NCBI GenBank assembly: GCA_026708085.1
Contig: JAPOVP010000186.1
Location: 1 to 36,890, forward strand
Direction of reading: 5' to 3'
Origin: Caldilineaceae bacterium
GTDB taxonomy: Bacteria > Chloroflexota > Anaerolineae > Caldilineales > Caldilineaceae
DNA length: 36,890 nt
Positions 32,940 to 36,890 of the stretch are shown here, in pieces. A program made the position numbers and the translations under genes. The notes beneath the pieces were generated by a model that saw only the letters and a list, made by a program, of their open reading frames with translations, was not told the DNA's origin and made no database searches. Each line of letters opens with the position of its first letter. Within the stretch, counting starts at the first letter, position 1.

Positions 32940-32960
32940 GGGCACCCCTTGTGGGTGCCC
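32940..32960. repeat. Single CTTGT-loop hairpin with changed stem
   Basis: GGGCACCC-CTTGT-GGGTGCCC is a perfect 8-bp stem preceded by CCGTAG, as in the arrays at 5934-6030 and 15338-15742. Two base pairs are swapped relative to those hairpins, and pairing is kept. The remaining 366-base gap between Uma2 and the binding protein gene holds this and the promoter-like element. Confidence 0.8.
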
Positions 32961-33093
32961 TCTGCTCCTTCCTTCTTGACCAAATGTCCGCTAGTGGCCA
33001 CCTGTCCGAACAAAGCGCGCAGCCTGCTCTATCGCCTATGCGGCATCCGCAATCTCACCTCAATACTGACCTGCGCCCATACGAGATACCGCA

Positions 33094-33122
33094 TTGACAA
33101 CGGATTTCCCGTGTGTTAGCTT
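33094..33122 (+). promoter_or_regulatory. Promoter of the sugar ABC operon
   Basis: TTGACA (33094-33099) is followed after 17 bases by TAGCTT, which is preceded by TGT as in an extended -10. The leader is about 145 bases. Confidence 0.45.
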
Positions 33123-33274
33123 ACCCCCACCGGCTGCATGTCTACTATATGGCACAAGAAAGATGTCCCTATCCGTCTCTTTGCCTCCCGGCGGTCGAAT
33201 TTGAGACGGAAAACGATCTGTTCGGTCCTCATGTCCCAAAACCTCTATCAAACCCATTTCCAGGAGAGGAAAGC

Positions 33275-34591
33275 ATGAAAATGCAAAACGCGAGTCGCCG
33301 TCAATTTCTCAAAACAGCCGGACTCACCGGCCTCGGCCTGACCATGGCCGCCTGCGTTCCCGCCGCCGCGCCCGGTATGGACGGAGCCGCCGACGAAGAA
33401 CCGGTCGAGCTGTCCCTGTGGGGCTGGTGGGATATCCGCATGGATCTCTACCGCAGCGTAGCCGACAAGTTCGCTGAACAAAACGATCGAATTACCGTCG
33501 ATGTCCAGTCCATTGCCGGCGGCTATGTCGAAAAGCTCTACTCAGCACTCGCAGCCGGCACGGGGCCGAACATGATCAAGATGCGCTCCCTTGCCTTCAT
33601 GCACCAGATGCGCGAAGAGAATCTCGTCCTTGAGTTTCCCGAAGACATCTTCCCGCCCAGCTGGTTTGAAGAGGCCTACCCCCTCTTTGACATCAAGACC
33701 AACGGGCGCTATGTACTTCCTACCGGCACCACCTGTACCCTCCTGATGTACAACAAGCAGATGTTCGAAGAGGCCGGCCTCGATCCGGAGTCGCCCCCCA
33801 AGACCTGGGACGACTTCACCACAGCAGCCAAGGCGCTCACACAGAAGGACGGGACAGGTGCCATTTCACGCGCCGGTTTCGCCCTCACCGGCGAATGGCC
33901 CGTGTTGAGCCAGATCTATCAGCTGGGCGGCAACGTCATCCAGAACAACGGCGATGAACAGATCTCCCTCATGACCAGCCCCGAAGTCCATGAGGCATTC
34001 ACCTACATCACCGACCTGTCCATCGTCCACGAAGTCTGGGACTCCGGCTTCCCCAACTTCGACTCCATCGGCAACGGCCTCGCCGCCATGACCGAAGAAC
34101 AGACCTGGGTGGTCGGTGAGTACGTCAACACCTATCCCGATATGTACCCCCACATCGGCTACTCGCACCCGCCTACCCCAACCGGCGAACCCGACCCGCT
34201 CTATGGCTACAAGGACACGGTGACCTCCATCTCTGCCGTAACCGGCCACCCCGAAAACGACGGCGACACCTGGGAGTTCATGGAGTTCCTCTACAAGGAC
34301 GGCGGCAAAGACGCCTACTGGGCCTTGTGCGAACTGATCTCCCTCGTGCCCGAGCGCGCCGACCTCATGTCCGACCCCAGGCTGCTGGAAACACCCGGCC
34401 TTAAGGAGGCCTCTGAAGTCAATCCCCATGAACGCAACTACGCCGCCGTGCCCGAGCGCGCCGGCGCCGTTCAGAATGACGTTCTGCATCTGATCGTCAA
34501 TGAGGGACGGTCGGTTGCCGAGGCCCTGGAGTACGGCGACGCCGAGATCCAGAAGCTAATCGACGAGGGCCTGGCCAAGTATTGGGTCTAG
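33275..34591 (+). CDS. Extracellular solute-binding protein family 1, Tat lipoprotein
   Basis: This 438-aa protein is a sugar-binding component of a CUT1-type ABC importer. It begins with a twin-arginine signal (SRRQFLKTAG) and a lipobox ending at Cys27 (TMAAC), so it is probably exported folded and lipid-anchored. The family-1 pattern is seen in ELSLWGWWD, YVEKLYSALAAGTGPNMIKM and YVLPTGTTCTLLMYNKQMFEEAGLDP-like regions. The frame is open from 33113, but the ATG at 33275 has a strong AGGAGAGG site. Two permease genes follow. Solute is unknown; it might be the sugar acid or oligosaccharide handled by the genes upstream. Confidence 0.9.
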   Translation: MKMQNASRRQFLKTAGLTGLGLTMAACVPAAAPGMDGAADEEPVELSLWGWWDIRMDLYRSVADKFAEQNDRITVDVQSIAGGYVEKLYSALAAGTGPNMIKMRSLAFMHQMREENLVLEFPEDIFPPSWFEEAYPLFDIKTNGRYVLPTGTTCTLLMYNKQMFEEAGLDPESPPKTWDDFTTAAKALTQKDGTGAISRAGFALTGEWPVLSQIYQLGGNVIQNNGDEQISLMTSPEVHEAFTYITDLSIVHEVWDSGFPNFDSIGNGLAAMTEEQTWVVGEYVNTYPDMYPHIGYSHPPTPTGEPDPLYGYKDTVTSISAVTGHPENDGDTWEFMEFLYKDGGKDAYWALCELISLVPERADLMSDPRLLETPGLKEASEVNPHERNYAAVPERAGAVQNDVLHLIVNEGRSVAEALEYGDAEIQKLIDEGLAKYWV

Positions 34592-34635
34592 ACCGGACAG
34601 CTGGCATGCACCGCAAGCTATCCCGTGAATGTGAA

Positions 34636-34664
34636 ACTCCCACGCCTGCAGTAGGCGTGGGAGT
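34636..34664 (+). promoter_or_regulatory. Strong hairpin between binding protein and permease genes
   Basis: ACTCCCACGCCT and AGGCGTGGGAGT form a perfect 12-bp stem with loop GCAGT, 45 bases after the binding protein stop. There is no T-run, so it is not a classic terminator. It could stabilise the upstream mRNA, as intercistronic hairpins do in malE-malF-like operons. Nothing else is recognised in the 317-base gap. Confidence 0.55.
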
Positions 34665-34908
34665 CGCCATATCCAATGTCCAGCTGGTCCGGGAATCCGA
34701 ACTGCCTGACCCCTCTGGCTAGGCAAGTTAACCGCGAAAGAGACCTGAAATCCGCCTCGGTGCTCTCGTCGGCCGCAAGGACCGCCACCAGTCCGGGAGA
34801 CCAGCGTCCGCTTTCAAGTCTCCTCTGCCGCAACCCGCACCACCCTTGCACAGTCTGTTCGCCCGTCACCGCAGAAAATACCGCGAACGCCCCGTTGGAG
34901 GCGATGTG

Positions 34909-35826
34909 ATGATACAAAATATCGCACAGAAATTCACAGGGAGCCGCTCCACGCTGCGCGCCGCCGAGCACCGCTTCATCATCATCGCCCTCGTTCCCAC
35001 CATCATCTTCTACGCCATAGTCAAGTTCTACCCTATCTTCTTCTCCTTCTTCATCAGCTTGCACGAATGGAGCCTCTTCGGCAACGTCTCACCCTTCGTC
35101 GGTATTGACAACTACGCCCTCCTGGCCAAGGATTCGCTCTTCTACAAGGTCATGTGGAACACCATGTACCGCACCTTCGCCGGCACTTTCCTCGGCGCAT
35201 TCTGTTCCCTCATCGTCGCTCTCATCCTCAACCCAATTCGGCGAGGCAGCATCCTCCTCCGTCTCATCTACTTCCTGCCCGTCATGACCTCCGTCATCGC
35301 CAGCGCCACTATCTGGAAATGGATGCTGCAGACCCGTTTCGGCCTGCTCAATCAACTCCTCAGCTTCGTGGGCATCCAACCGGTCCCCTGGCTCCAGTCT
35401 ACCACCTGGGCCATGCCCAGCATCATCGTCATGGGAATCTGGGGCGGGATCGGCTTCACCGTCATCATCTATCTCGCCGGCCTCAAAGGCATCCCCCGCG
35501 ACTACTACGAAGCCGCCGAAATCGACGGCGCCAGCAGCCTCCAACTCGCCTTCAGGATCACACTGCCTCTGCTCAAACCTGTCGTCTCCTTCGTCCTCAT
35601 CACCGGCGTAATTGGCGGCTTCAGCGGCGGCTTCCAGGCCATCTACATGATGACCGGCGGCGGCCCCCTCGACTCCACCAGGGTGCTGGCGCTCCACATC
35701 TACGACTACGCCTTCCAGCGCATGTTCATGGGCCAGGCCTCCAGCATGTCCTTCGTCCTTTTCGCTATCGTTCTTATCCTTACGCTAGTCCAGTTCAAAC
35801 TGCAACGGGTCGACTGGGAACTATGA
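34909..35826 (+). CDS. Sugar ABC importer permease (MalF/UgpA type)
   Basis: This 305-aa protein is a BPD_transp_1 permease with six predicted membrane segments. The cytoplasmic EAA loop that docks to the ATPase reads YYEAAEIDGASSLQLAFRIT (about 201-220). It opens with AEHRFIIIALVPTIIFYAIV. The frame extends to 34846, but the ATG at 34909 has GGAGG seven bases before it and is preferred. It pairs with the MalG-type permease 63 bases downstream. Confidence 0.9.
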   Translation: MIQNIAQKFTGSRSTLRAAEHRFIIIALVPTIIFYAIVKFYPIFFSFFISLHEWSLFGNVSPFVGIDNYALLAKDSLFYKVMWNTMYRTFAGTFLGAFCSLIVALILNPIRRGSILLRLIYFLPVMTSVIASATIWKWMLQTRFGLLNQLLSFVGIQPVPWLQSTTWAMPSIIVMGIWGGIGFTVIIYLAGLKGIPRDYYEAAEIDGASSLQLAFRITLPLLKPVVSFVLITGVIGGFSGGFQAIYMMTGGGPLDSTRVLALHIYDYAFQRMFMGQASSMSFVLFAIVLILTLVQFKLQRVDWEL

Positions 35827-35889
35827 GCTACTTTCAAACCCGACACTGTCATACCCCTTGTAAAACCTGGTCTTTTTCTGGAGTAACGC

Positions 35890-36786
35890 ATGGCTAACCA
35901 GGACTTTGTTGGCGTCCCCAGTCAGGTCGATACGCAGGCGCTCAGCCGCGGCGCAACCGATTTCCAGCGTTTGAGTCGGGGCCTCCTGTTCAACTACATC
36001 ATCCTCGGCGCCGGTGCAATTCTCATGGTCGTCCCCTTCATCTGGATGATCAGCACCTCCTTCAAACCGCAGGCCGAAACCGTCTCCTTCCCGCCCCGCC
36101 TCCTGCCCATCAACCCCACCATCTCCAACTACATCGACGTCTTCGACCGCGCCAACATGGGCCGCCTCTACTGGAATACCACCTTCGTCAGCGTCATCAA
36201 GACCATTTTCAACATCTACACCAGCGCGCTCCTCGGCTACATCTTCGGCAAATTCGTCTTCCGCGGCCGCGACATCATCTTCTACATCCTGCTCAGCACC
36301 TGGATAATCCCCTTCGAAGTCTATCTCATCCCCCTCTACCTCATGACCGTCCAGGTCGGCTGGGCCGACACCTATACCGCCCTCATCGTCCCCGAAATCT
36401 TCACAATCTACGCCATGTTCATGTTCCGCCAGTTCATGTACACCATCCCCACCGAACTGGTCGACGCCGCCCGCATCGACGGCGCCGGCGAATGGTACAT
36501 CTTCCACCGCATCATCATCCCACTCTCCCGCGCCGCCCTCTTCACACTCATCGCCTTCTACTTCATGTGGAACTGGAACGACTTCCTCTGGCCCCTCGTC
36601 GTCATCTCCAGCCACGACAAATACGTCATCACCGTCGGCCTCGCAACCTTCGTCGGCGAATTCTGGAACCAGTACGGCGTCATCATGGCCGGCGCCAGCC
36701 TCGCCATCATCCCCATCCTCGCCCTCTTCATCGCCGTCCAGCGCTTCATCATCGAAGGCGTCGTCCTCACCGGCCTCAAAGGCTGA
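35890..36786 (+). CDS. Sugar ABC importer permease (MalG/UgpE type)
   Basis: This 298-aa permease is the partner of the preceding MalF-type subunit. Membrane segments start with LLFNYIILGAGAILMVVPFIWM; the EAA loop is ELVDAARIDGAGEWYIFHRI (about 192-211). TGGAG lies nine bases ahead of the ATG. No ATPase gene follows in the window, so the transporter likely uses a shared MsmX/UgpC-type ATPase encoded elsewhere, as is common for CUT1 systems. Confidence 0.9.
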   Translation: MANQDFVGVPSQVDTQALSRGATDFQRLSRGLLFNYIILGAGAILMVVPFIWMISTSFKPQAETVSFPPRLLPINPTISNYIDVFDRANMGRLYWNTTFVSVIKTIFNIYTSALLGYIFGKFVFRGRDIIFYILLSTWIIPFEVYLIPLYLMTVQVGWADTYTALIVPEIFTIYAMFMFRQFMYTIPTELVDAARIDGAGEWYIFHRIIIPLSRAALFTLIAFYFMWNWNDFLWPLVVISSHDKYVITVGLATFVGEFWNQYGVIMAGASLAIIPILALFIAVQRFIIEGVVLTGLKG

Positions 36787-36810
36787 CCACCTCCCCCTCG
36801 CCACCTTCCT

Positions 36811-36890
36811 CTGACCACTAACCACTGACCACTGACCACTGCAGTTGTGCGGTCGGGCCTATTCGGCCCTCCCTTGTGCGGGGGCTCCGC
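36811..36890. repeat. Composite repeat (copy 2), cut by the window end
   Basis: Four ACCACT(G/A) microrepeats (36811-36841) precede a 42-base segment (36849-36890) identical to 5792-5833, with GGGCC-TATTC-GGCCC and the first arm of the second hairpin. The window ends inside the second hairpin. Confidence 0.75.

Noticed and set aside
35821..36825. 334-aa open frame antisense to the MalG-type permease
   Set aside because: It is an Asp/Glu/Gly-rich shadow of GC-rich codons of a clear permease gene on the other strand.
36787..36890. Terminator of the sugar ABC operon
   Set aside because: The hairpin here belongs to the composite repeat, and no T-run follows within the window; a terminator role cannot be shown.

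Overview
The window is a GC-rich bacterial chromosome segment with both conserved housekeeping genes and accessory metabolism. Gene content (GHMP-kinase/uridylyltransferase fusion, BMP-type and CUT1-type ABC importers, yebC-ruvC-ruvA, EF-P with Arg at the tip as in Thermus, many SDR, PhyH and isomerase-type enzymes) and abundant intergenic CTTGT-loop hairpins suggest a Chloroflexota-like free-living or host-associated heterotroph. This assignment is inference; no marker gene here proves it. Promoters are clear sigma70 type (several TTGACA-17-TATAAT variants), and ATG, GTG and TTG starts are all used.

Layout. 0.2-1.3 kb: fatty acid desaturase. 1.3-5.6 kb (minus): a two-gene sugar-nucleotide module, a GalU-like protein with a degraded nucleotide loop followed by a 1123-aa fusion of a fucokinase-type GHMP kinase and a UGP2-like uridylyltransferase. 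5.7-6.1 kb: hairpin repeats. 6.2-8.8 kb: OsmC peroxidase, then a convergent sugar isomerase/Ldh2 oxidoreductase pair. 9.3-16.6 kb: housekeeping block with a GT2 glycosyltransferase, acpS, a candidate small structured RNA, pyrG, yebC, ruvC, ruvA, a 68-bp tandem hairpin array, efp and tRNA-Thr(CGT). 16.6-21.6 kb (minus): a complete BMP/nucleoside-type ABC importer. 21.7-22.8 kb (minus): cupin and methyltransferase. 22.9-25.0 kb: a compositionally different islet with a lipoprotein, a DUF402 phosphatase-like gene, a broken brnT toxin, an intact brnA-like antitoxin and a tiny DUF402 ghost. 25.0-32.1 kb: catabolic genes (FAH-family hydrolase, SDR, PhyH oxygenase, 2-hydroxyacid dehydrogenase, mannonate dehydratase, a P-loop protein lacking the Walker lysine, an amidohydrolase). 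32.3-32.9 kb: Uma2 nuclease. 33.1-36.8 kb: a sugar ABC importer (Tat-lipoprotein binding protein and two permeases; no ATPase visible).

The accessory right half reads as import and oxidation of sugar acids or related small organic compounds. The mannonate dehydratase, hydroxyacid dehydrogenase, P-loop protein and amidohydrolase run head to tail and may be one transcript. The sugar importer downstream could supply substrate, but that link rests only on proximity.

The most unusual items are the reverse-order kinase-uridylyltransferase fusion, the orphan RNA between acpS and pyrG, the hairpin family whose stem covaries while its CTTGT loop is fixed, and the toxin-antitoxin wreckage at the end of the DUF402 gene.
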